Assembly (NCBI GenBank): GCA_963170055.1
Contig: CAUJGJ010000313.1
Span: 269,201 to 333,200, forward strand
DNA: 64,000 nt
Direction of reading: 5' to 3'
DNA from: Halisarca cf. caerulea
Taxonomy: Eukaryota > Porifera > Demospongiae > Chondrillida > Halisarcidae
Position 1 is the stretch's first letter, and every line of letters begins with the position of its first letter. The translations under genes and the position numbers were made by a program. Positions 1 to 14,100 of the stretch are shown piece by piece. The notes under the pieces were generated by a model. It saw only the letters and a program-made list of their open reading frames with translations. It was not told the origin of the DNA and ran no database searches.

Positions 1-58
1 TACCAAAATTCTTGGAGTACTTTCAACAGACAACAAATATTACAACGGTAACACCAAC

Positions 59-382
59 CTGACATCAGCTCTCCTCCCAGCACCTTCAACATCCTCCTGC
101 CTACATCAACCAGCTTTGGTCTGGTGGGGCTACCTATCTCTCCAAGACACTCACAGAACACCTTTAGTCTGTCTTCAGTGTAGCTTGACTCAGCAAACTG
201 GTACCACCTCTCAAAAGCATCAAAATGCTTCCCTCGCTCATTCAAAGAGAGAATCTCCCTGTATGGAGGGTCTCCCAACAGCCGTGGGCTCCAACCAAAC
301 AGCTTTGATGCCACCTCATTGTCTATGGAGAGGTTCTCTCTCAAGTAAGAATAACTGCTCCTCAGAACATCCTTCACTGCAT
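59..382 (-). CDS. Gene 1 exon 14: second CARD-like (death-fold) domain
   Basis: 324 bp, open on the minus strand, acceptor CTTTCACAAG|ATGCAG, donor ATGTCAG|GTTGGTG, symmetric phase 1-1. It encodes about 108 residues that look all-alpha: [18 protein letters not shown], a central acidic/aromatic stretch, then [14 protein letters not shown]. This resembles a CARD (helix 5 FC..L pattern); DED or another death fold is possible. The downstream exon lies outside the window. Confidence 0.6.
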
Positions 383-1532
383 CTTGTGAAAGTGATGGAA
401 GAACCAGATTACAAAGTAAAGTCATTCGTACGCAACTTGAGCTGTTACCTCTTTACATAGTACAACCAATCTGTTCAGTACATCTGTCACAACTCAATTC
501 TTAGAATAAATCACAGTTCTATGTACCAACTCCTCCCACCTACCAACCACTCCTCCTACCAACCACTCCTCCCACCTACCAACCAGTCCACCTACCAACC
601 ACTCCTCCTACCAACCACTCCTACCAACCACTCCACCTACCAACCATTCCTCCTACCAACCACTCCTCCTACCAACCACTCCTCCTACCAACCACTCCAC
701 CTACCAACCACTCCATCTACCACACCCAACCACACAGAGAGGCTGTGGTAGACAGTCTAAACAAGTACACACAACCTCACCTTGTAGTGGCTGGGAAGTG
801 GGATCTCTTCCAGTTGACAGTGAAGATGATGAAATGGACTCAGTGTGTTCTGGAGATTTGTGTGCCGAGGTCAGCACTGGAGAGGACGGTTGTGAGATGG
901 GATGAGGTTGGTCCTCTCTTGAAGGAGACAGTGGAGGGGACATCTTCTTGGACACTGAGGTGAGAGGGACAACACACAAGGTCAAACCACTACATCAGTG
1001 ACAGCTACACTTCACAAGGTACACATCATGTGACACACTGCAAAGTACTGCATGGACACACACACACATACATAATATGTACATGGATGTGTACAGTACA
1101 CAGGCCTGGTAGAACCGGTCCAGTCGGTCAGGCCATGGCCAGACCATTATTTAGGCAAGTCTTTAAAAATCAGTTAACGAGGCTTACATGAAATCAAACT
1201 AAATACATTAGATAATACCATAAATCACATTATCTGAAATGTAAACATCATTTACAGAACTATCTAGACAAAAATGTAGCCCTTTTGCAAAGAAATTGAC
1301 TTGTGCTTCTCGAGATCGCAAGCTGGGTCAGCCATTTTTAGCCGTGATGCTCATTATTATGCAAATATAAATTAGGGAAAATGATGTGCCGGTGACAACC
1401 GCTATCCATGTCTTGACCAACTGCAAACACCTTCCACCGGTCCTGGTACTACATGCAAGTTGATTTGTACTAAAGTACACAAACTGTGTACACACATACA
1501 CAGGCTACACAAACACATAAATGGCTGTTTGT

Positions 1533-1596
<64 letters not shown>

Positions 1597-1619
1597 CGTG
1601 TGCGTGTGTGCACATGCGG

Positions 1620-1660
<41 letters not shown>

Positions 1661-1682
1661 CATGTGCGTGTGTGCACATGCG

Positions 1683-1723
<41 letters not shown>

Positions 1724-4700
1724 GCGTGTGTGCGCATGCATGCACATGTGTGTGTGTGTGGGGGGGAGGTCAGTGTTAGTAAACACTAGATTGTTGTCAG
1801 CGCCTCCTCGTGGTGACCCCTGGGCAGCTATTTTCCATAGCTGGCTAAAGCTGACTGGTTTTTTTTCTGTGCAGTTTTGGACTACTTTGAATTCAAGTAC
1901 AGGGTGTCGTTTGATGGCATCACTTGGGTCATACCAAAGCTGCTCCCCTGCAGAGGCTCTGCACTCCTCTCAGGGTGAGCCATCAAATAGTGCACATAGA
2001 ACAAGGCAAATGCGTGGAGTTTTGGTGTGGCATATGGCGTCATGGAATGTTAGGACATTGGTAGACGTAGAAGGATCTATTGAGACTGCAAGACAGAACT
2101 GTGATGCAAATGTGGTTGATGAGAGGAAGATTGATCAGGTTGTAAGCGAGTTGGATAAGTATCAAGTGGTAATGGGTGCATTGCAAGAAACCAAATGGTT
2201 TGGGAGTGAAGTATACAGGGTTGGGGACAGTGTGGTACTGACGGCTGGTAGAGATGTGCCTGAACCAGGAGTGGTTAGGCAGAGGGGTGAGGGTGTTGCT
2301 ATTGTGCTTTGTGGTCCTGCAGTGAAGGCATGGAAGGCTGGTGGTAGCAAATGGAGGGCATGGAACTCAAGGTTGATCTCTGTAACACTGGAGGTGGGAA
2401 GTAGGAGTACTGACCGCCTGCATGTGTTGTCATGTTACGCACCAACATTTGCTGCCAGCAGGGAGGAGAATGATCGGTTCTTTGCTTGTCTTCAAGATGC
2501 CCTCTCGGCTATTCCATCAAATGAGTGTTTTATCTTATTGGGTGACTTCAATGCTCGTGTTGGGTCCAGGAGAGCAGACGATGAGTGGTGGTATGAGCAG
2601 GGCCCTCATGGGTATGGTGAGCTCAATGAAGCTGGCAGGGATTTGCTATCTTTTCTCTCTTCAAATGAGGCCACAGTTTGTAATACTTGGTTTCAGAAGA
2701 GGGATATATACAAACAAACCTGGCAGCATCCCAAATCCCGTAAGTGGCACTGTATTGATTATGTGATCATGCGAAAGGGCCATAGGAGAAAGTGTTCGGA
2801 TGTGAGTGTAATGCGGGGGGCTGACTGCAATACAGATTACAGGATGCTGAGGGCAAAATTGGTGGTTGGAAAGAAGAGGTTGTTCAGACGGGTGCGTACG
2901 GGAACAGTGGTAAAGAGATGGAACATTGGAAGGTTACAAGGTAGAGAATTGGATGATAGAGGAAGGGAAACAGACAGGGGAAGCTACTTGAGGAATGTTG
3001 AAAAGATGCTGACAGAGAACTGGAATGAGCATGGTAGTGTAGAGGAGAAATGGGATTGTTTGAGGACAGCTCTGTGTGATACTGCTAAGGAGGTGTTAGG
3101 TTATGAGGACAGGAGACAGCCGGATTGGTTTAGGGAGAATGAAGTACTTATCCAGCCATTACTTGCTAAGAGGAACAGGTTGTACACCTTATGGCTGAGC
3201 ACTGGGAAGGATAGGGACGGGAAGAAGCATGCTGAGGCCAGAAGGGCAGCAAGACAGGCAGTAAGAGAAGCAAAGGATGCCTGGTTCTTGCATAAGGCCC
3301 AGGAGGCAGAAAGAGGGAGACATAATGGAAAATTGGTGTGGCAGTGCATAAGGGATATCCAGAGAGGAAAGAGGGGTTTGATTCCAGTACGAACAGCAGT
3401 GGTGAGGGATGAGGATGGAAATGACTGCCCAACTGTTGAGGCTCAACAAGAGAGATGGAGAAGGCACTTCACCAATATCCTCAACATTCAAAGTGAATTT
3501 GACACAGAGGAATTACAGAAAGTCAAGCAAAGGCCATTGAGATCTGACATGAAAGAACCACCAACGGAGGAGGAGTTACTGGATGCAGTAGGAAAGTTGA
3601 AAAACGGGAAAGCTGGTGGTGCATCTGGCATACTCCCAGAGATGGTAAAGGCAGCTTGTAACAGCGATGGGTTCCTGGGCAAGTTGTTGGACCTGGTGCA
3701 TGATGTATGGGAGGAATGTAGAGTCCCTAGTGATTGGTGTGATGCTATCCTGGTCCCCATCCCTAAGAAAGGTGATCTCAAAAACTGTGACAATTGGAGG
3801 GGTATTTCTTTACTGGATGTTGTGGGAAAGGCGGTGGCTAGGATCCTCCAAGAAAGACTACAGAAACTGGCAGAGGATGAGCTCCCTGAGTCACAATGTG
3901 GCTTCAGGAAGGGTAGGAGTTGTGCAGATATGATTTCCACTGTTCGCCATCTGGTGGAGAAATCGTGGGAGCACCAAACAAAAGCCTTCTTCACCTTCAT
4001 AGACCTTAAAAAGACCTATAACTCAGTTCCGAGGGAGGCAATGTGGATAGCCCTAGCAAAGCTTGGTGTGCCAGAGGAGACAATCCGGCTGATCAAATCA
4101 TTCCATCAAGATATGAGAGCCAGAATTCGATTGGAGGGAGAGACTCTGGAGGACATTCACGTCCAGAATGGTCTCGGGCAGGGCTGCTGCATATCACCAG
4201 TTCTTTTCAACTTGTATACTTGCTTGGCACTGGAAAGATGGCTAATGAAGGTTGAAGGAGCTGAGGGTGTAGGGATCAATGTCAGTTACAAGTACGATGG
4301 TAGGTTGTTTAGGAGATATGTTAGGAATGCAAGAACAAAGAGAATCACTGAATGCCAATTTGCTGACGATGGAGCTCTCCTTGCATCATCAAGACATGGA
4401 GCTGAAAAGGCAGCACTGGAATACCAACAGAACAGCAAGAGCTTTGGCCTAAAGGTGAGTATCCCCAAGACAAAGAACATGGTAACTGGGAGATTAGTTG
4501 AGGAAAGGGATCTGGATCCTATCAATCTTGAAGGTGGAGAGGTGGAGTTTGTGGATGAGTTTCCATATTTAGGCTCCATTATTTCCAGTTCAGGAAAGAT
4601 GGATGCTGATGTGGAGAAAAGGGTGGCACAGGCATCCAAAGCCTTTGGTGCCTTGAGAAAAGCTGTCTTCCTTGACAAGAACCTAAAGCTGACCACCAAA

Positions 4701-5474
4701 AGGAAACTGTACAATGCTTGTGTGTTGTCAGTACTGTTGTACGGGGCTGAGTGCTGGGTCCCTCTTAGAAATCATGAAAAGAGATTGAACACATTCCATC
4801 ACAGGTGCATCAGCCTGAGGATAATCCTAGGCATTTCCAACAGACAACAGTGGTCTGAACACATCACCATAGTTGAAGTGAGAAGAAGGTGGGGAGACGA
4901 GGAGACAGCTGCTGAAAAGGTGATGAAAAGAAGGCTGGAGTGGCTTGGTCACTTGGCAAGGATGCCTGATCACAGGATCCCAAAGTCAGTGCTTTTTGGC
5001 TGGCTATCTCAACCCAGACCCAGAGGTGGACCGAGGAAGAGATGGAGGGACGTGGTGCGTAAGGACCTCAGAGATATCCAAGTAGAGGAGAATGTGTGGT
5101 ATGAGGAAGCAAGGACGTCTAGAGCAGGGTGGAAGGGGATGTGCTGTGCTGGGCTGGAAAGTTGTAGAGAAAATCAGTCAGCACAAACCTCAACAATTGT
5201 CAGAGACGTGCTGTGCGAGGTATGTTCCCGAAAATTCAGAAGGGAGAGTGATAAGAAGAGACATAAATGTTTGAGTGAGAGAAGGAAACCTGTGAGCCAG
5301 CAGCAAGGTGCAATGCAGTGTCGTCAATGTAGAAGATGGTTTAGAAGCAAGGGTGGTTTTGCTGTTCACAGATGTACACCAACAAACTAGATATAAACAA
5401 ACTCATGCCAAGACTTTGGTGCCCCAAGGGGCAAGCGTAGCCGTTTTAGCGGCAGCTTTTCAACAGGGCAGGAC

Positions 5475-5533
<59 letters not shown>

Positions 5534-8500
5534 TGTGTGTAGCTAAACAGAAACAATGGAAAACCAATCGAATAGCAAAGCTCCAAGTTGAACACAATAA
5601 CAAGGGTTTGAGAAAATGGAGGAATAGTGTCTGGCATGATAGACTACAGTCACGGAATACACTCCATCGAAGTAGAGTGGACCTTCACTCCAAGATCACC
5701 TCAACAACAGGACCACTATCCCCCACTGTCAACACTTCCCCTACTCTACTACTCTGTACAGTACTACCATACAATTAGGACCACCTCACAACTGAGACCA
5801 TCTCCACTGGTCCCACAGGTGGTCTTAATAGTGAGGGGTTACTGTCTACAACAACTTGAGGAGGAGAATATGGAAACAGTACACAATGACTGATACAGTA
5901 CACACACAACCTCACCAGTTGGGGTATGAGGCTTCAGTGTAATGCAAAGGAGGCCCCCTCTCTTGACAACTTGAAACCTTTCCCAGCAGTGTTGAGGTAG
6001 TTGTGACTTGATACGGTGCACATCGAGATCCCGGGTAAGTAGAGCAAAGTCCACATCATTACAGTTGGCAGCAATTCCTCTTAGAATAGCCCCACAGACC
6101 CCATTATCGACACAGTTGCTGATGTTCTAAAATCAGAAGTAGGATGCCATATAACACAAAAAATTGAGGGGCAAATTCCCGTGGATCCCAAGTTTTTGAG
6201 ATTTCGTTTGGTTGGTGATCAGATTTATAGAAGCATACTCATAAACACAGCTCACAATTCTCAGCTTCCTCAATCTACACTTGGACAAAGCTCCTTCCAC
6301 TGCCTGTTCATCCACTGCCTGTTCATCCACTACCTGTACATCCACTGCCTGTACATCCACTACCTGTTCATCCCAAGAGATTCCACAATACATCTTCCTA
6401 ACCTAATATTAAGTAGGTAAACACAACACCAGATGGCAGTGGACTTGGGAGTATATAGTAGACCTCCACACACACTAGTGTTCATATAGTAGACCTCCAC
6501 ACACTAGTGTTCATATAGTAGACCTCCACACACTAGTGTTCATATGGTAGACCTCCACACACACTAGTGTTCATATAGTAGACCTCCACACACTAGTGTT
6601 CATATAGTAGACCTCCACACACTAGTGTTCATATAGTAGACCTCCACACACACTAGTGTTCATATAGTAGACCTCCACACACACTAGTGTTCATATAGTA
6701 GACCTCCACACACTAGTGTTCATATAGTAGACCTCCACACACACTAGTGTTCATATAGTAGACCTCCACACACACTAGTGTTCATATAGTAGACCTCCAC
6801 ACACTAGTGTTCATATAGTAGACCTCCACACACTAGTGTTCATATAGTAGACCTCCACACACACTAGTGTTCATATAGTAGACCTCCACACACTAGTGTT
6901 CATATAGTAGACCTCCACACACACTAGTGTTCATATAGTAGACCTCCACACACTAGTGTTCATATAGTAGACCTCCACACACTAGTGTTCATATAGTAGA
7001 CCTCCACACACTAGTGTTCATATAGTAGACCTCCACACACTAGTGTTCATATGGTAGACCTCCACACACTAGTGTGCATATAGTAGTTCATATCTATAGA
7101 AAACTGACTGCCTGTGAAGGTAAAATTGACACCTTCAAAAGACCCACAGCTGGACAGACCAGACTGTCTCCTACATCCATGCATCACAGACAGAAACTAA
7201 GTAAACAGTGTTATGGACACTCCACAAGGTATTATGATAGTACGACAAGTGGACAGGATATTCAAAGGAACTCACTACTTTTAAACTAAGCTCTTCCAGT
7301 TGCTCAGCATTGTGTACTCTGTTGAGCAATAGTCCACATTCAAAGGGAGCAAGCTCTAGTGTAAGGTGGCATTCTGGTCTTGACATTGGACCTGCTACCA
7401 GTAGGTCACACCACTTATCACCTGTCATGGAGTGAAATCAGAAACATCTCACATGTTTGATGTTGACAATATGGAGTACAGTAGACATCACCTCACTCAA
7501 GACTCACCTAGTACTGTGCTAATTGGGAGCAAAAGGTACTCAAACCTCACACAAGTGATGTGACCAGTGTGTGCTAAAGCCTCCACACATGAAACTAAGA
7601 CTGATCTTGTTGAGGGGAGGTAGTCATCTGCCCGATTCTATGGTAGAAGGACATAATCTGGTGCAGCAGATGGAACATCACATGTGAGGTCTCAGAAATA
7701 CAGAAAATGATGTGTAAAATGCAATCCACGCATATTACATGCCAAAGTGTTATCTCCACTCTCATCTCTGACTATGCATGGGTGTATATTTGCATTTCAA
7801 TAACAATTTAGCAAATTTTAAATTATTATCCTCGACTTTGGTACATTCCAAAACATTATGTCACAAGTATACTTCCTATGATACTATGATAAGCATAAGT
7901 CAGAGTACATTCAAAACTGTACACCAAAGAAGAAATGATCATTTCTACACCAAAAATGATTGATTTGCTGCCAACTGCCTAGTCAAATGCCCTGCAAATG
8001 AAAGTAATATCAGCAAATTCAAAATAGAAATGATGTTTCAAGAGTTTGGCTATCATAACTCATTTGCTCTGCCAAAGCTTCTCCATATTTTGTGGACTTC
8101 CCAGCATTCCTGTCTCCTCTACTGCTCTCTTGGGACAATTTACTGATATCCATTGTTTCAAGAATCACCAACATAAATTTTCTTCCCGGTGATCCCTCCT
8201 GGCTGCAGGCATCCCTCCCTGTCAGGTCAGGTGGGCTGGGCATCAGGAGTGCCTCTCATCTTGCCCCCTCTGCTTTTTTAACCTCAGCTGATGGAGCCTC
8301 CTCATGTATGCACGAGTTACTACCTGATCACCTGTCCACCGCCATTTACCCAGAAAGGGATTCTGCTCTGTATGCATGGAGACAGGACGTATCAGAGCCT
8401 ACAACCTTTCGTCATCAGAAAACATGGGATAAGCCCAGGGTTGAATCATTATTCAACTCTCTCCTTGCAGCATGCAGTGAAGAAGGAAAAGCCAGGCTTC

Positions 8501-11101
8501 GGGCTGCTAGCTCCAGGGAATCTGGTGCCTGGCTAAATGCCCCCCAATCTCATCTCTCGGCCTTCGAATGTCCAACAACACCATTCAAGTTGCCACGACC
8601 CTGAGAGTGGGGGCGCCAATCTGTCAACCCCATACATGCACTCATTGTGGTGAAGATGTGGATTGCTTTGCCAGGCATGGCTTCAGTTGTAGGTTCAGCC
8701 AGGGTAGATTGCAGAGACACAATTTTATCAATAACATCATATAACACTCCCTCGAACCTGCCAAGGTTCCCACAAGACTGGAACCATCTGGTCTTTGTCG
8801 CTCTGATGGAAACCGACCAGATAGCATTACCATGGTCCCTTGGTCCCAGGGGAAGTACCTTGTCTGGGATGCCACTTGTGTGGACACGTATTGCCAGTCA
8901 CACCAGCACAGAGCCTCACAAGTCCCGGGGGGGAGGGGGGGGGGGGGGGGGTGCAGCAACTCATGCTGAGGTGGAAAAGACGAGGAAGTATGCCCACCTT
9001 TCGAGTTGTATTTAGCTGTATCTGTATTAATTTGGTATCTGTAGCTAATCGTAAGTGTAGTTGTGTATAGTTAGATATAATAATAATTATCTGTATCGAT
9101 TGTTTAATTTAGTTGTACTGTATTGCCTGTTGCATGTTCTTTCATATAATAGTAAAACTGTAAATTAATTCTTTTATGTTTTCATTTTGCTATATGACTA
9201 TATGTAATTATATTAAATATATTATTATAATAGCATTGTGACATCACCTAACTATTTGGATAAAATGGCTGCAACCATATAATCAAAGCAGTAAACCAAA
9301 TACAATTAAGGTTGCCATTCTGCAAAATTTGCAAAAGTGCGTACATGTTTTGTAATGAGGATTTTTCTGAAGGGGTTTTCCCGAAAACCTTGGAAAACTA
9401 CCTGGCTTACAATCAAGTCATTAAGAGCTCCTGACAAACAATTAACTTCATTTCCCTTGACCATCTCACCATTGCACAAGATCACAGGCCAATGCACTGG
9501 GGCATGTACCACCTCATAACACAAGTTAGCTGTGTCCCTCCCAAGTGGGATGTGCAGCTAATACAATCACACTTTTCTTTAATAACCGAGGGCGTCAGCC
9601 CAAGGTGATTAAGGAAAAGTGCGATTGTATTAGCTGCGCATTCTGTGTGTGAGTGACACAACTAATACATACACCCCAAAAAGCAATCCTGAATTTTGAT
9701 ACATTCTTGTTTCTCCATCCTCCTTTCACCATTGCTAACACAAGGTCTCCAAGATCTTTCAGCCTCTACAACAATACATCAGAGATGGGATGAAACAGAT
9801 TGCTACAGCCAACACTAGTGGCTACCTCTCACCTCTACATCACAGCTAACATCAACCTTCGCTAGTTGCTCATTGGTTGCTAGCAACTCCTCTACTTCAG
9901 CAGAGGACATGAGACACTCATCGGATTGATGATGGCCAATACTTAACATGCATATAGGGATGCCCTAATAAGGAAATACAACAATTTGTCACTTTGTTAC
10001 TTTCTGAGCTTGTGTTGCAATAGTTCTCACCTCGGGAGCTCTCATGTAAACACAAAGTTCCTTCAACTTCTTGACATCCTTCAAACCTGACAGCACAGCA
10101 CACCACTGTTGACGGGTCAATACCAAACTTACCGAACACTTCTCACGAGGAACTAGCAGACTCTTCAGAGAGTTGAAATCTATTCCTACATCTGGGAGAA
10201 CAAGAACATTGAGGCAAACAGTGTACCATAGAGGTATTTATTTTCGTGATACTTTACTTTCGCGAAATCCTGTAGAAAGCCATATATCAAATTTTTCGCA
10301 GAGTCCAAATTTCGTGGGTTGCCTGTATGCGAAAATGAAAATTATTTTGGCTAATACTATTATACATACAATAATATTCTAGCTACATGCCTGTAGGGCG
10401 TCAGCGGGCACATGGAAGAACGTGCTAGACGACTTGCCATCCTGTACTCGCTGCTCATTATAGTTAGCTCATAGACACTTGGCCGTACATCCCTAAATTT
10501 GTGTCTTCGTGCTGGTATCTTGTTTCTCTATCGACAAGACTTTGATGTTCGCTTGATGAATGCCAGTGGTGGGATATCAGCATAAAGACGACCAGTAGGA
10601 TCGGGAACTATGGTTTTTGACCGGTTTGAGGTAGCACAATAGTGCCATCGCGGTAGTTTTGGAACTTGAAAACAAGAAGAGCAGAACGACTATGCATGGA
10701 GCAAATATTACTTCGAAAATTCGCGAGTACAAATTTTCGCGGATCAGCAACGAACCGTGAATATAACGAAAATTTATCTCACACGAAAATAAATACCCCT
10801 AAAGTACATTCCTAAAACATACATAATATCAACAACCACTAGCATTCAAGGGACATACACTGTACTCATGAATATAGTTAAAGGGCAACTGAACCCAAAA
10901 TCAAGTTGCTCTCAAAATGTAGGGGCATGCATGAAAGTAACTCAGACAGACACTGTCATTCTTGCTTATGTTGCTAAGTTTGGTAGTTATTCGAACTCAA
11001 AAACCCAAAAGTGCATGGTCTTGTGATGTCACGTTTTCGAGCTCCATGTTTTTTCATAGATACTCCAATGACGCTATCGAAGTGGCATACTGTAGTTGGT
11101 A

Positions 11102-11153
<52 letters not shown>

Positions 11154-14100
11154 GGCGTTCACCTAGTATCATGCCATCTTCCTTTCCCTTTACCTGCATC
11201 AATGGCAGAGACAGATCATTTCCATGAATTAGCCTCCATCATCTTCCTGTGGAGGTTTTTAAGACAAATTGAGGAGCAATTAGCCTCTCTGAAGCTGAAA
11301 AATTTGCCTTTCGGTGACTCAAAAGTACCGACTTTGTTTCTTATCCCACTTTGCTTCACTTTTTACGAAAGGATGCTTGCACCAAGGCATTTTGAAGGTG
11401 ATCAATAGACCTTCGAAGCTACAGTGATAAGTTTATCTTCTCTCTGGTGTTTTATAAGTGTCAAACGATATATACAAGTAGAGAACAGTAGTAATCAACT
11501 TAACCCTTTAACGACTGAAGACCACTTTAGTGGCTCTTCTAGTAAACGACGGTATCTCGTCAACTTTATCGTAGCGCTTCGATTTTTATATTGTTCGATA
11601 GCTTATCTCAATTGTATTACCCACGTATCAATTTTATACTGATATAACGTTGTATCATGCAAATAAAAGGCTCTAAAATATATGCGAAAATGCAAATGTG
11701 TGGCAAGAAACGTACATATACGATAAGTATACGAAATTATGCGGCGATAATCACAAGATAAAATGGCCGCTCCGCAATACGGAAGATTTGAAGCCACACG
11801 ATTTTTGCCTTGTGGGAATAATTTTGTATTATGATGCTCTAGAAACTTTCGAAGATGATTGAAAAGCCTTCAGGTGTAACTGCGGAAGTTTTAGCATGAG
11901 TAAAGTCGGATGGCGAGGTTAGAGCCACTAAAGTGGTCTTCAGTCGTTAACGGGTGCGCGAATAATCGTCACGCAGTCGTTAAAGGGTTAAAGCGGGTGG
12001 TAAGTGACAGAATCAACTGCAACCATCAATTCATCGTCGTTTCCAGATGCCACAGCTTCAAATGGCATTTCATGGGTAATATCTTCTCCCCTTCCTCTAG
12101 AAACTGTGCTTATAAATCTCGATGCATGGTTGATCGACTGGAATGTAAAAAATCCGCATGAATAGGCATAAATGCTCGACTGTGTGAGCTGGATGGCTCT
12201 ATTCAGAGTACTGTGTGCTTCTTCTACTGTTTAGACAGTTGTTTGAAGCCAAATCAGTGTCATTTGGTACAAGTATTGTTGTGGGCAACTAATACTGAAA
12301 GCTCTCATTATCCGCACCTACGAAAGCTGCATCAAGTACAAGACAATCAAGAAGCACTATTTTTACTTGATCGCCATCTTTTAGATTGGCAAAAACCATG
12401 TTTGCCTTGCCCATGTTTATCAGTGAAGCTGATGCGGTAGCGTAGGCTATCCTTTATGGCATATTTCAGCACAAACATAGTGGTATACATTCGTCTTGTT
12501 TCATTAAAGGATGACACTGCGCTATCAGTCTTTGATTATGCCAAAATCAGCTCCTTTGAGTGATTCCACGTTGTTGTAACTTTGTTTGAAATGCTACAGC
12601 ATGCAGTATCTACACCATACCAATGACCAGCAAAACCCTACCAACTATGTATTTTGACGTCATGACCGCAAAAAACAGTGCTTGGGAGGTGTGACTTTGT
12701 GGCCACCGTACAACGTACATGTCAATCGCAAGCAAGCCTTGACACCATTTTTAAGGTTTTGGAGTGATAAAAAATAGGTATTCAATGTTTTGGGTTCAGT
12801 TGCTCTTTAACAGATCGAAGTGCATGCATGTAACTCAGGCCCAGGGAAGGGTATTAGGAGTGGTCAAGCCAATTTGCCAAAACAAATTATACCCATATGC
12901 ATAGTCATTGTTCTGCACAAGTTCACTGTCAACTCTTACAATAGGGTTCTGTTGTTATTGTGGGATAGCTTTGAGGTTCTAAGCAATTGAGTCTGCTGTT
13001 TGCTGCTGCTATAATAGTGAGGCTAAATATAAAATTATTCAAGATCCCAGGTGTATTGCACAATCAAAACATGACACCTGAAGAGCTTGAGTCAAGTGGA
13101 CAAATGCAGATTGCTGAAACTGATGGATCCTTTAATCACTTTGGTTCTAGCTAAGATCATAACATGTTTTGTTTCCTAATATGATACAAAATAAGCAAAG
13201 CAAATTTCATGGAATTGTTTACTGTTTTTTTTTGATTATTTTTGTTTTCTTTGGGTACCTGCTAAAAAGTGGTCTGGCCAAAGCCTGACTAACAGAATCA
13301 GTTCATGCAGGTAGCCTTGTAACTACTGCAAATTATTATGTTTTTAGAAACATAAAGGTTGTAATACATATACTAGGCAGGGTCGTAGGAAGCAATATTG
13401 CTTCGGTCAGGCAAAGCATATAGCAAGACATAATACATGATTTCATGCATACATAGCGGAAGGCAGGCTATAATGCGCACCATACACATTGCTGTATTTG
13501 CTCAATGATACTAGCTGATACATGCCATCAAGCCAAGTGCACATATATATTATAGGGATGCCTTATTATAGCTCCATGTGTTCCTTGTATTAGACCTGAG
13601 TGACGCAACTAATATAGTGGAAGGGATATCAAGTTACAACACCATACCACTGATAACTGTTCTACTCAGAATTAAACAAATTCTCCTGTTTTCGAAAATA
13701 ACTCGCCCTTTCAGAAATAATTTTAAGACTGCTATTTTTGAGGTGAAATTTACCAAGAACACAATCAGTGAGCTCTAAAATACTTCACAACGTAGTTGGC
13801 AAAATTGGTGTCCTGTCGCTTACTAGTAAATGAGTCAATTTCTCTCCTTACTGCCACCAATTGTGACATGTAGTGGAGATTGCTCTGGTGGTCTAAAATA
13901 GGAAACTAAAGAAAGAAAAAAATGGTTAGGAGCACAGATATTGGTCCGGCAGTCAGCGGGTCTGCCAGGCCCGTTCCTATGGCCCTGCATGCTATGTATA
14001 AAATATATGGTAATTGTTGTGAACAAGTTATACTATATTTGAATTAACAGTTTTGCTGATAATGTTGAGGTGTTACTTTGCATGCTCTACGTTCACCCAC

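Noticed and set aside
1486..1789. Cys/Val- and His/Thr-rich ORFs at TG/CA tracts (also 33743-34109, 37521-38011, 41244-41671)
   Set aside because: Translations of dinucleotide repeats.
5800..5862. Possible extra exon ([18 protein letters not shown]) also near 38130-38200
   Set aside because: Conserved between copies and preceded by CTCCTCAAG, but including it breaks the phase into the Ser/Pro exon, whereas direct splicing keeps it.
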